Shown here: positions 9,368-17,481 of the stretch, one piece after another | How positions within the stretch are numbered: position 1 is the first letter of the stretch | Layout: the number at the start of each line of letters is the position of its first letter | From: an uncultured Kordiimonas sp. | GTDB taxonomy: Bacteria > Pseudomonadota > Alphaproteobacteria > Sphingomonadales > Kordiimonadaceae | Assembly: GCA_947503575.1 (NCBI GenBank) | Contig: CANNDZ010000001.1 | Coordinates: 2,046,001 to 2,110,000, forward strand | Direction: 5' to 3' | Length of the DNA: 64,000 nucleotides | Translations under genes and position numbers: made by a program | The notes under the pieces: generated by a model | Seen by the model: only the letters and a program-made list of their open reading frames with translations | Told to the model about the DNA's origin: nothing | The model's database searches: none

Positions 9368-10522
9368 TTAGCTGTTCAGTACCTGTTCCAATTTCTGCGC
9401 TTGGTCTGCCAGGTTCCCTGCCACTTGTAACAGGTTGCCAGACACGCCGTTCACTTGCTCGACATTGCCATTTACATCTACGATATTGCTCGTCACTTCC
9501 GTGACACCGACGGACACCTCTTCAACATTACGTGCAATCTCCTGTGTGGCAGCGCCCTGCTCCTCGACGGCTGCCGCAATAGATGAGGAAAACTCGCTTA
9601 GTGAATTGATCGTCTTGCCAATACCGCCAATTGAGCTGACCGCAGTGGAAGTTGCTGTCTGAATCTCGGAAACTTGTTGCTTGATGTCCTCAGTGGCCTT
9701 CGCTGTTTGGACCGCCAGGCTTTTTACTTCCGAGGCAACCACAGCAAAACCCCTGCCCGCCTCGCCAGCACGCGCAGCTTCAATGGTTGCGTTGAGCGCC
9801 AGGAGGTTTGTTTGGCTTGCAATGTCATTAATCAGGCGAACAACAGTCTCAATTTCCCTGGAGGCATCTGACAACCCATGCACCAAATCGTTGGTTTTTT
9901 CGGCTTCTGATACTGCTTCTTGGGCCAAGTCTGTTGATCGTGTGACCTGTTGGTTAATTTCCTGAATAGAGGTGTTCAGCTCCTCTGCGGCTGATGCAAC
10001 AGTCTGTGCATTCGCGCCCGCCTGCTCTGCTGAGGCAGAAACCGCAGTGGTTCGCTCCGTAGCTTCGCCAACCGTTTGGGTTAACCCCTCTGCACTGGTG
10101 TTCAGATTTGACGATGCTTCGGCGATAGAACCAACAATTGAATGAAACTCTTCCATCTTGTGTTGGATGCCGTCTGCAGCGGCATTGATTTCAGTCGCTG
10201 CCGTTCCGTAGGCACCCATCATACCATGCGTTGAGATGCGCCTGAAATACTGGTTTTTTGCAATGAAACCAAGCGACGCTGTACTCTCACGGACATAAGC
10301 ATCCGCACGGTCGATCATTTCATTGATGCGATTGCATAGATTTTTTTCCAGGTCGGACTCAGAATTTATGTTTTTAATGCGAGACTCGAAATTTCCTTTG
10401 CAAACATTTGTAATAACATAAAGAATTTCTTCCAGTTTTTCGGTGGATACTTGACTGTAGCTCTGTATCGCTTGACTTGGATCTTGCACCAGTGTGTCTA
10501 TTGAACCATCCATGTCAGTCAT
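9368..10522 (-). CDS. Soluble methyl-accepting chemotaxis protein, CetA-like partner of a PAS protein
   Basis: A 384-residue chemoreceptor signalling protein with no membrane segment. The N-terminal 130 residues contain a helical region with NGFESRI-like and DRADAYVRESTASLG segments that are typical of receptors encoded next to a separate PAS protein. The rest is the coiled-coil signalling domain with the conserved tip [19 protein letters not shown]. The start overlaps the end of the upstream PAS gene by eight bases, so the two are translationally coupled and probably work as one receptor, as CetA and CetB do in Campylobacter. CetA itself has membrane and HAMP parts; this protein lacks them, so the complex should be cytoplasmic. 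An alternative start lies three codons downstream. Confidence 0.87.
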   Translation of the reverse strand: MTDMDGSIDTLVQDPSQAIQSYSQVSTEKLEEILYVITNVCKGNFESRIKNINSESDLEKNLCNRINEMIDRADAYVRESTASLGFIAKNQYFRRISTHGMMGAYGTAATEINAAADGIQHKMEEFHSIVGSIAEASSNLNTSAEGLTQTVGEATERTTAVSASAEQAGANAQTVASAAEELNTSIQEINQQVTRSTDLAQEAVSEAEKTNDLVHGLSDASREIETVVRLINDIASQTNLLALNATIEAARAGEAGRGFAVVASEVKSLAVQTAKATEDIKQQVSEIQTATSTAVSSIGGIGKTINSLSEFSSSIAAAVEEQGAATQEIARNVEEVSVGVTEVTSNIVDVNGNVEQVNGVSGNLLQVAGNLADQAQKLEQVLNS

Positions 10523-11036
10523 CCTTCTTCAAATTGGCAATGAACTCATCATAGCTAACGCTTTTTTCTGCCAGCATTGATTTGAGGGCTTCGACAGAGT
10601 CTTGCAGCCCGTTCTTTTTGCTAGGATTGCTTTGTTCAATCGATGACAAACGACTGTATAGCGGAATGATGGTATTTTTGATCGTGTCCGGGTTTGGTGT
10701 TCGCCGGGTAGAATGATATCCCACAATTGAATCACCGGCACGACTTGGCGTTACGTGGGCCATCACCCAGTAATGGTCGCCGTGTTTTGTCGAATTCACT
10801 ACATAAGCGAATATTTCTTTGCCCGCCTGAATGGTTGACCACAGAAATTCAAATATGGCACGCGGCATGTTTTTGTTGCGGATAACATTGTGTTGGTGCC
10901 CCAAAACTTCATCCTCGCGGTAGTCGGAAACATCCAAAAATGTATGATTGGCATAGGTAATGCGACCATCCAGATCAGTCTTGCTGACGATCAGGTCGTT
11001 TCGATCAAAGAAGACCTCTTTGCCTTCGAAGTGCAT
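10515..11036 (-). CDS. Aer/CetB-type PAS-domain redox or energy-taxis sensor
   Basis: A 173-residue single-PAS protein. The segment from about residue 15 to 120 follows the Aer/CetB pattern closely: TDLDGRITYANHTFLDVS, GHQHNVIRNKNMP, EIFAYVVN, HGDHYWVMAHVTP and GYHSTRR. Aer-type PAS domains bind FAD and report redox state or electron transport. Of the Aer flavin-contact motif RHPD, the Arg is kept but the following His and Asp are Asn here, so flavin binding is likely by family but not certain. The C-terminal tail ends in a YDEFI segment, as I recall for CetB-like proteins. The ATG at 11036 has AGGGG upstream; the longer frame from 11108 is not supported. Confidence 0.82.
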   Translation of the reverse strand: MHFEGKEVFFDRNDLIVSKTDLDGRITYANHTFLDVSDYREDEVLGHQHNVIRNKNMPRAIFEFLWSTIQAGKEIFAYVVNSTKHGDHYWVMAHVTPSRAGDSIVGYHSTRRTPNPDTIKNTIIPLYSRLSSIEQSNPSKKNGLQDSVEALKSMLAEKSVSYDEFIANLKKDD

Positions 11037-11343
11037 AGTAAAACCCCTAATTCCTCTGTCTCGGCAAAGGCTTACCAGCACAGGTGCCGAGAATGTATCC
11101 AGGCCCAATAGCGCAACCCCAAGTTTTTGCTATCAAGACCCGTTTCACTCGACCCCACAAACAGCGTGGTCTATATTCGTTAAAACTATCTTAAATTGAG
11201 GGCCCACTTATGGAAGCGGCAGATATTCACCTCAGCCAGGGCTGGGCAAATTCTTTTTCCAATCTTGGTACAAATTTGTGTTTTCGCTTGCTATAAGTGA
11301 ATTGGTAAAGCGTTGTGCTTGATTTTGTATGCAGGCTTAGGGT
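11037..11343. other. Divergent intergenic region between PAS gene and TIR gene
   Basis: About 307 bases between divergently transcribed genes, expected to hold two promoters. An 8-bp inverted repeat lies just upstream of the PAS gene and is listed separately. The stretch near 11170-11200 is AT-rich. No clear consensus -35/-10 pair and no small gene could be supported. Confidence 0.5.
11059..11092 (-). repeat. Inverted repeat in the leader of the PAS gene
   Basis: TCTCGGCA (11059-11066) and TGCCGAGA (11085-11092) are perfect 8-bp arms separated by 18 bases, ending 23 bases upstream of the PAS start codon. They could form a leader hairpin or be two half-sites for a dimeric regulator. Nothing shows which. 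Confidence 0.45.
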
Positions 11344-13398
11344 GTGAACGAATTTCCGTATAAGGCTTTTATTAGCTACAGCCATAAAAATAGTCGATTG
11401 GCGGCCTGGCTGATGAAGCGGTTGGAAGCTTACCGCATTCCGCGACATGTTGGTTCTGCAGCCGCTGGAGGTAATGATCAAAAGCGTCTTGGCAAGATAT
11501 TCCGCGACCGGGAGGAACTCCCAGCGTCAGGTAGCCTGGATGTAAAGCTGCGCGAAGCGATAGGAAACTCAGAGTTTCTGATTGTGTTGTGCTCCCCTGA
11601 TTCCGCCAAGTCTTCGCGTGTTAATACCGAGATAAGACAGTTTATCGAACATCGGGATAGCGCAAAAATCCTGTGCTTCATTATTGAGGGCGAGCCAAAT
11701 TTCGAAGTGCCCGGCATCCGTTCAGACGAAGGCTGTATCCCGGCTGAACTCAGGAAATTGCATCTTTTGACAGGTCAAATACCTCTTGCCGCTGACGCAC
11801 GGTCGATAGGTGATGGCAAAAAACTGGCTTTGCAAAAGATTGTTGCGGGCTTGCTAGAAGTAGACCTGGACGAACTTCTGCGCCGCGACATCCGCAGGAA
11901 GTACCGTCGTTTGTCGGTCATTGCCGGAAGTTCGTTTATTGTCGCACTTATGGCGACTGGTCTTATGCTTCGAGCCAACATTGCCGAGGATGCCGCCCGT
12001 GAAGCATTGACAGAAGCAGAACTGCAAACGGCGCGCGCAGAGAATCTGGTAAGTTTTATGCTGGAAGATTTGGCGAGCACAAAACTGCGGCAGCTTGGCC
12101 GTGTTGATGTCATGGACGCTGTGGTCGCCAAAATCGTTGACCACTACAATGGACAGGATGATGTAAGTCTTTCAACTTCGGCGCTGGCACGAAAGGCGCG
12201 CGCTTACACACAACTTGGAAGACTGTATCTGGGTCGTGATGAAAGGGATATGGCAAGCAGTCTGTTTAGCCGCGCGTATCAAAAAACCACTGCACTTCTG
12301 GAACGCGACCCACAGTCACGCGACGCTTTGTTTGCTCACATGATCAGCCTGTATTTTATCGGCACCAACCATATCTTCAATGGTCGGTACGCCGCCGCTG
12401 AAAAGGCGTGGCGTGAGCGGTTGGAGGTAAGCAAAGGTTTGAGTGCCTATAATGACCATGTCAGAGTGGTGTGGTCACACCTAGGCGATATCAATGTACA
12501 TTTGGGATGGGCATTGATGGAACTCGGTCGCACAGAAGAAGCATTACAGCAATTTGAGCTGGGCCTTGCTGCGCGACAAGCAAATGCAGACAGACAGCCC
12601 GATAACATCCAGTGGCTTAATTCGCTGGCGGGTGGGTATTATCACCTACAGTGGGCGCAGCGAGCCCTCGGTCAGTTGGATGAGGCGTACAAAAACACCA
12701 AAACTTCCAATCGACTTTATCGTCGGTTGGCGGAAGAAGACCCAACAGACCAACGCGCGCTTGGTAATTATGCCCGTAGCCTTCGGTGGATGGCCGAAAC
12801 GGAGATTGTTGTTGGCCGCAATAGTGATGCAATCAACCATCTGATGAAATCGATTGATTTGCATGATCAGCTTTTGACGTATGAACCAGACAATATGACC
12901 TTCCAGTATCAGGGCTGCGTTAGCACTGTTGTATTGGCAGAATTACACTGGCGTTTGGGAGATAAAGCCTCTGCGGAAGCGGTGATGAACAGCGGTTGCT
13001 CTACCCGCGCGACCACCCTCGCCTTTGACCACTTCAAAGTTCACCAGCGTTTTCATGGCTACAGGCTGGCCCTTCTGCAGGCGGACATAGCAAGAGACAA
13101 TGGTGACATCGCGCGTTCTATCGAGTTAAACCAGCAAATTCAAAGACAGTGGCGTTCCGAAACTGCCGAAGTCATTAACTCGTTGACTGGTATGCGCGTT
13201 ATGCTGGGTTTGGCCATACAGTGTGTTGAACTTGCTAAATACAATGGTTCCTTGCCAAGTGCCCGGACGAAGCTCGCAAAAGCAATTGCCGATGCGGAAG
13301 GATCCGCCATTAGCAAGTCTCCTTCATGGACGATATTGTTGGACAGGGCTCGCAGTTTGTTTTCGCAAACTGAAGTAAGCATAGATCAGGGACGATAG
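11344..13398 (+). CDS. TIR-domain protein with membrane helix and TPR repeats
   Basis: A 684-residue three-part protein. Residues about 5-150 form a bacterial TIR (TIR_2-like) domain: KAFISYSHKNSRLAAWL, FRDREELPASGS, FLIVLCSPDSAKSS. Residues about 192-211 are a single membrane helix, and about 220-600 are helical repeats of TPR type, probably periplasmic. Bacterial TIR domains may be NAD-cleaving enzymes or interaction modules. In the usual WxxxE motif the Trp is Arg here (R92) while the Glu is kept (E96), so NADase activity is doubtful. No CBASS, Thoeris or other defence partner lies nearby, and signalling is as likely as immunity. GTG start at 11344, fixed because the first TIR strand starts at residue 6. 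Confidence 0.85.
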   Translation: MNEFPYKAFISYSHKNSRLAAWLMKRLEAYRIPRHVGSAAAGGNDQKRLGKIFRDREELPASGSLDVKLREAIGNSEFLIVLCSPDSAKSSRVNTEIRQFIEHRDSAKILCFIIEGEPNFEVPGIRSDEGCIPAELRKLHLLTGQIPLAADARSIGDGKKLALQKIVAGLLEVDLDELLRRDIRRKYRRLSVIAGSSFIVALMATGLMLRANIAEDAAREALTEAELQTARAENLVSFMLEDLASTKLRQLGRVDVMDAVVAKIVDHYNGQDDVSLSTSALARKARAYTQLGRLYLGRDERDMASSLFSRAYQKTTALLERDPQSRDALFAHMISLYFIGTNHIFNGRYAAAEKAWRERLEVSKGLSAYNDHVRVVWSHLGDINVHLGWALMELGRTEEALQQFELGLAARQANADRQPDNIQWLNSLAGGYYHLQWAQRALGQLDEAYKNTKTSNRLYRRLAEEDPTDQRALGNYARSLRWMAETEIVVGRNSDAINHLMKSIDLHDQLLTYEPDNMTFQYQGCVSTVVLAELHWRLGDKASAEAVMNSGCSTRATTLAFDHFKVHQRFHGYRLALLQADIARDNGDIARSIELNQQIQRQWRSETAEVINSLTGMRVMLGLAIQCVELAKYNGSLPSARTKLAKAIADAEGSAISKSPSWTILLDRARSLFSQTEVSIDQGR

Positions 13399-13424
13399 AC
13401 AACCTGCAGTAACAAGGGGTGAAC

Positions 13425-14531
13425 GTGCCTGAAAAAGTTGACTGTGTTGTTATCGGGGCGGGTGTTGTCGGACTTGCGGTCGCGCGGCGTCTTGCTGTGG
13501 CTGGCCGTGACGTCTTGATCCTCGAGGCCGAAGACTCCTTTGGCACCCAAACATCATCGCGCAACAGCGAAGTTATCCACGCGGGTATTTATTATCCGCA
13601 ATCCAGTCAAAAAGCGGCCTTGTGTCTGCCCGGGAAACGTCAGCTATATGCTTATTGCCAGGACCATGGTGTCGAGCATAAACGTTGCGGCAAAATTATT
13701 GTAGCAACCAACAAGGCGCAAACAGCCGACCTAAAAAACATATTGGTAGCCGGCCAGACAAATGGTGTTGATGACTTGGTTTGGTTATCCAGTTCGGAGA
13801 TTGCCCAAAAAGCACCTGAACTGCGTGCAGACGCCGCAATCTGGTCGCCGTCAACGGGTATCATCGACAGTCATCAGTTAATGCTTGCCTTTATTGGTAA
13901 CATTGAGCACGGGGGAGGCACGATTGCGTATCGGTCCCGCGTAAAGTCCGTTGACGCATCCAAAAGCTCCCTCTTCCTTCAAGTTGAGTGTAATGGTGAG
14001 CTTACCTTATCAGCTAATACTGTCATCAATTGCGCTGGTATCGGTGCCGTGGGTCTGGCACACAAAATTTCAGGCCTTGATGCTCAAAGCATTCCGCGTA
14101 TTGATTTCGCTAAAGGTAGTTATTTCACCTACAGTGGCGCGTCTCCATTTGACTGTTTGGTTTATCCAGTGCCGACACCTGGCGGACTTGGCATACACCT
14201 GACATTGGATCAATCAGGCAAAGCCCGGTTTGGGCCCGATGTGGAATGGGTAAAAGATATCGACTATGCTGTTAACCCAGCAGGCAAAGAAAAATTCGTC
14301 AATGAAATCAAAGACTATTGGCCGTCTCTTGATCCTGACAAATTACATCCAGCCTATTCGGGTATCCGGGTGAAAACTATGCCCGACGCTGCTGATTTTC
14401 ATGATTTCATTTTTTCTGGTCCTGCACATCACGGCGTCCCGGGTTTGATTAACTTGTATGGCATTGAGTCGCCCGGCTTAACCTCTTGTCTGGCCATAGC
14501 TGACCATGTTGCTGCCTTGCTAAACACCTAA
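13425..14531 (+). CDS. FAD-dependent oxidoreductase, L-2-hydroxyglutarate dehydrogenase (LhgO)-like
   Basis: A 368-residue member of the DAO/glycerol-3-phosphate-oxidase flavoprotein family. Seen: dinucleotide-binding motif VIGAGVVGLAVARRL at the N-terminus, an acidic ILEAEDSFG ribose-binding end, then SSRNSEVIHAGIYYP, which is the hallmark of L-2-hydroxyglutarate oxidase-type enzymes, and a C-terminal GIESPGLTS flavin-contact segment. Members oxidise L-2-hydroxyglutarate to 2-oxoglutarate as metabolite repair and pass electrons to the membrane. The exact substrate here is inferred. Of two in-frame GTG codons, the one at 13425 is favoured because AAGGGG lies five bases upstream; the other is at 13419. 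It follows the TIR gene by 26 bases and may be cotranscribed. Confidence 0.85.
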   Translation: MPEKVDCVVIGAGVVGLAVARRLAVAGRDVLILEAEDSFGTQTSSRNSEVIHAGIYYPQSSQKAALCLPGKRQLYAYCQDHGVEHKRCGKIIVATNKAQTADLKNILVAGQTNGVDDLVWLSSSEIAQKAPELRADAAIWSPSTGIIDSHQLMLAFIGNIEHGGGTIAYRSRVKSVDASKSSLFLQVECNGELTLSANTVINCAGIGAVGLAHKISGLDAQSIPRIDFAKGSYFTYSGASPFDCLVYPVPTPGGLGIHLTLDQSGKARFGPDVEWVKDIDYAVNPAGKEKFVNEIKDYWPSLDPDKLHPAYSGIRVKTMPDAADFHDFIFSGPAHHGVPGLINLYGIESPGLTSCLAIADHVAALLNT

Positions 14532-14546
14532 TGCTGCCTGGCACCG

Positions 14547-15830
14547 TTATTCTGGTGCATCTCCAACAACCACATTACTTCCTTGAAGAACAAAGGAAAC
14601 GTGACGTAAAGCACTGATGTCTTCCAGGGGGTCTCCGTCAACAGCAATCAGTTCTGCCAAATATCCTGCTTTAATCTGTCCAATTCGATCCTGCATATGC
14701 AAAAGTTCTGCGTTGATTGACGTCGCGCTTTTCAATACTGCATGGTTCGACATGCCATATTCGACCATCAGTTCAAGTTCCCACGCATTGTCGCCGTGAT
14801 CAAAAACGCCAACGTCAGACCCCGCACACATGATGACACCTGCGTCTAAAGCAGCCGCAAAAGCCTGTTTTTGGTCCCTAACCCGCTGCGGATCTGGGCC
14901 AACATCTTTTTGCCAACCCTGATACTGGGAAATCGCTTCGCCAGCGGCTAATGTTGGGCACCAGGCGACGCCCTTTTCTTTCATTAAGGCAAATATCTCA
15001 CGGGTTCCTGTGCTGCCGTGCTCAATTGTCTCAACGCCGCCCAATATAGCACGGCGCATTGACTCGGGAGTTGTGGCGTGTGCGACGGTATAGCGACCTG
15101 ATGAACGAGCTGTTTCAACGATGGAGCGGATTTCCTCAATTGAAAATGTCGGCATTGCTTCTCCATTAGGTCCCCAGCGATAGTCAGCATAAACCTTGAT
15201 GAAATCAGCGCCGTGGCCAATTTGATCTCGTGTCACCCGGATAAGGTCAACGCCGTCAGCAGGCTCTGCCCCCAGCGGCACCGATACATTTTCGGCAAAT
15301 CCTTTTGGGCCGTATGATCCCGTAGCAACAATCGCCTTGCCTGCAACGATCAGCCTTGGTCCTGGAATCACGCCTTTTTCCAATGCCTGACGAACGCCAA
15401 CGTCTACATATCCTGCACCTTCGCTGCCCAAATCCCTTAGTGTTGTGTAACCCGCTTCCAGTGTACGCTTCAGGTGTTTGCCTGCGCGCAGCGCACGTTC
15501 AGCCCATGATTCCTTCAGGACCTGGTCGTTCCAACTTGTTTCATCATACGGGTGCAAAAGCACATGACTGTGTAGGTCAATCAGGCCGGGCATGAGCGTT
15601 TTACCGCTCAGGTCAATGCGAATGACACCATCTGTTAAGAGACTTTCTGGAGCGCCAACAGCAGCAATTTTGCCGTCAGATACCAAAACAGCGCTGTTAC
15701 GGATAAGTTTTTTGCTGACACCATCAAATATGGCATCAGGTACGAGCAGCATGTCTCGACTATTTGACTGCGCGGTTGCGGTATATCCAGAAATTAAAAT
15801 TAAAATTATTGATATGCAAATCCGCATCAT
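14547..15830 (-). CDS. Secreted amidohydrolase (imidazolonepropionase/prolidase-like)
   Basis: A 427-residue metal-dependent hydrolase of the amidohydrolase superfamily with a signal peptide (MMRICISIILILISG, cleaved after TATAQ), so it acts in the periplasm or outside. Seen: the metal motif LIDLHSH, a mid-protein FIKVYADY segment with the bridging Lys, VAHATTPE and IEHGS supplying two His ligands, and the late CAGSDVG with the catalytic Asp. Related secreted enzymes cleave Xaa-Pro dipeptides or N-acyl compounds; the substrate here is unknown. Three Met codons cluster at the start. GGGGAG is two bases before the first and eight before the second, so the second (15830) is preferred. It lies 73 bases after a winged-helix regulator gene on the same strand. 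Confidence 0.86.
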   Translation of the reverse strand: MMRICISIILILISGYTATAQSNSRDMLLVPDAIFDGVSKKLIRNSAVLVSDGKIAAVGAPESLLTDGVIRIDLSGKTLMPGLIDLHSHVLLHPYDETSWNDQVLKESWAERALRAGKHLKRTLEAGYTTLRDLGSEGAGYVDVGVRQALEKGVIPGPRLIVAGKAIVATGSYGPKGFAENVSVPLGAEPADGVDLIRVTRDQIGHGADFIKVYADYRWGPNGEAMPTFSIEEIRSIVETARSSGRYTVAHATTPESMRRAILGGVETIEHGSTGTREIFALMKEKGVAWCPTLAAGEAISQYQGWQKDVGPDPQRVRDQKQAFAAALDAGVIMCAGSDVGVFDHGDNAWELELMVEYGMSNHAVLKSATSINAELLHMQDRIGQIKAGYLAELIAVDGDPLEDISALRHVSFVLQGSNVVVGDAPE

Positions 15831-15903
15831 GGCCATCGCTCCCCTATTCCAAAAGAACTTTAGCCAGCTTGCCAACAGGCGGCAATGCATGAATGGTTGT
15901 TCA

Positions 15904-17289
15904 TCAATTGGAGGGGGAAGAGATATTCTCCTGCACTGCCGAAAGCCGGTCGCGGTAAGCACGCGCATAAGGGGCAAGCCTGTATGCCAGTTGAAAGGCC
16001 TCTATTGCCGCTGCCGTATCTCCAGAAGCCAGCAATGCCTCTCCTCTTAGGGAATGTGCATAATGGTCCCCAGGGGCGATGAGAAGTGCTTTATCAAGCA
16101 AAACCAATGCTGAGGCTGGGTCTGTATCTGAAAATAAGGTAAGAGCAGCTTGGTCAACCAGCGCGAGGTGGTGTCCCAATTGTTCATCGCTTGGCACCAC
16201 AGCCCTGCTCTGCGCCATGGTATCAGGCATATCTATGTCGTTTTTCCATCGGGCCTGTAAGGCAGCGGCAGCCAGGCGGGCTGTTCTGGATGGTGTTTGA
16301 TCTGCAAACAGTGCGGCAAATTCTTCTGCTGCAATGGAGGCAGCACCAGAATTTGCCAGTTCCATGAAATACCGCGCTCGCCAAAAAGCGACAGATTCGT
16401 CCGGTGCCGGTGTAAAGTCCATCTGCTGATTGTTAACGGGCAACGTAGCAATCATTGTTTCAAATAACGGGAACAAGGCACTACTGCCGCCTTTCACTTT
16501 ATGCAGGCCTGACCAAATCACTTCATCAGTCTTTGGGTCGGAAAGAACAAAGGTGACAAGGCGCTTTCCATCTTCCATCAACAATGTGCCCTTTAGGGAA
16601 TAAACTGGCGTCGATGCGCCGTACCGGGTGAAGATGCCACCTGTTGGGTCGGGCGCATCCAAATTCCACCAATGCCGAATGACCAGTAAATCTGGCACTT
16701 GCGCCAAATAATATGCGCTCAGCTCGCTAACGGCGATTGCTAATCGGTTGTTTTCGTCCGACTGCTGTGAGGGGCGCACATCATTGATGGTAACGATAAC
16801 TCCGGGTTTTTGCGCGTTTAGAACCTGTGTGCGCACAGACTGTTCATTAATGGGTTGCTTGATCAGTATCCACGATACGGCCGTTAACAGGCCTACGATA
16901 ATGCAGACTGCTGCCCAGCGAATGGCTGTGTTTCTGCCCTTATCAACCGACTGCGATTGTTCGACTGTAGACGTTAGAAGTTGATACCCTTGACGCGGAA
17001 TTGTCGCCAACATTAAGGGGCGATTGATATCGTCGCCCAGTGCCTTTCTAAGTTTTGAAATCGCAACAGGAATGGTTTGCTCGCTCAGTTCCCTACCTGC
17101 CCAAACCTCATTTATCAGTGTTTGTTTGTCGACAATCTGGTCGCGACGCTGACACAGAGTGAGCAGTAGCAGGGAAATTTTATCTTCAAGCCTTACAGTG
17201 TGGCCGTTTTCCTGGCGAAGTTCATTAAGGCTGGGATGAAATGTCCATGGCCCGATGGCGTAGGGCGTATCTTGTTGTGCGTTTTGCAC
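15904..17289 (-). CDS. CadC/ToxR-like membrane-anchored winged-helix transcriptional regulator
   Basis: A 461-residue one-component regulator. Residues about 10-107 form an OmpR/PhoB-type winged helix-turn-helix with LEDKISLLLLTLCQ, TLINEVWAG, SKLRKALGDD and the wing RQGYQLL. Residues 125-143 are a single membrane helix. The C-terminal 300 residues are periplasmic, with TPR-like helices near the end (HYAHSLRGEALLASGD). This is the CadC/ToxR plan, in which a periplasmic sensor controls a cytoplasmic DNA-binding domain without phosphorylation. It is transcribed away from a secreted-protein gene whose upstream region has three phased TTAAG repeats, the likely binding site. The downstream amidohydrolase may be another target. 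Signal unknown. Confidence 0.86.
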   Translation of the reverse strand: MQNAQQDTPYAIGPWTFHPSLNELRQENGHTVRLEDKISLLLLTLCQRRDQIVDKQTLINEVWAGRELSEQTIPVAISKLRKALGDDINRPLMLATIPRQGYQLLTSTVEQSQSVDKGRNTAIRWAAVCIIVGLLTAVSWILIKQPINEQSVRTQVLNAQKPGVIVTINDVRPSQQSDENNRLAIAVSELSAYYLAQVPDLLVIRHWWNLDAPDPTGGIFTRYGASTPVYSLKGTLLMEDGKRLVTFVLSDPKTDEVIWSGLHKVKGGSSALFPLFETMIATLPVNNQQMDFTPAPDESVAFWRARYFMELANSGAASIAAEEFAALFADQTPSRTARLAAAALQARWKNDIDMPDTMAQSRAVVPSDEQLGHHLALVDQAALTLFSDTDPASALVLLDKALLIAPGDHYAHSLRGEALLASGDTAAAIEAFQLAYRLAPYARAYRDRLSAVQENISSPSN

Positions 17290-17407
17290 GCCTGTATTCC
17301 TCGCATTTGATCAGGGTACTGTAAGCAGGCTGTTGTGCCTTATCTTATCTCCGATTGGTGCTGATTTTCCAGCAACAACCCTTCTTTACTCCGTTAAAGT
17401 CGCAGAT

Positions 17408-17456
17408 TTAAGGTTTCTTAAGGCCCCTTAAGTGCCTCGTTTTTCTAGGGTTTAAT
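17408..17456 (+). promoter_or_regulatory. Three TTAAG direct repeats at 10-bp spacing plus promoter elements
   Basis: TTAAGG (17408), TTAAGG (17418) and TTAAGT (17428) repeat at exactly 10 bp, one helical turn. The second and third also form a perfect inverted repeat, CTTAAGG-CC-CCTTAAG (17417-17432). TTTAAT at 17451 is a good -10 match, and at 17 bp spacing the third repeat falls where the -35 should be, with a poor -35 match. That is the usual look of an activator-dependent promoter for the gene at 17482. Phased direct repeats are the normal site type for OmpR-type winged helices, so the divergent regulator is the best candidate ligand (inference). Confidence 0.65.
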
Positions 17457-17481
17457 ACCTAACAGAAGAAACGAGGATATT

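Noticed and set aside
11344-13398. TIR gene as part of a Thoeris or CBASS defence system
   Set aside because: No ThsA, cyclase, helicase, nuclease or other defence partner is adjacent, and the neighbours are chemotaxis and metabolic genes.
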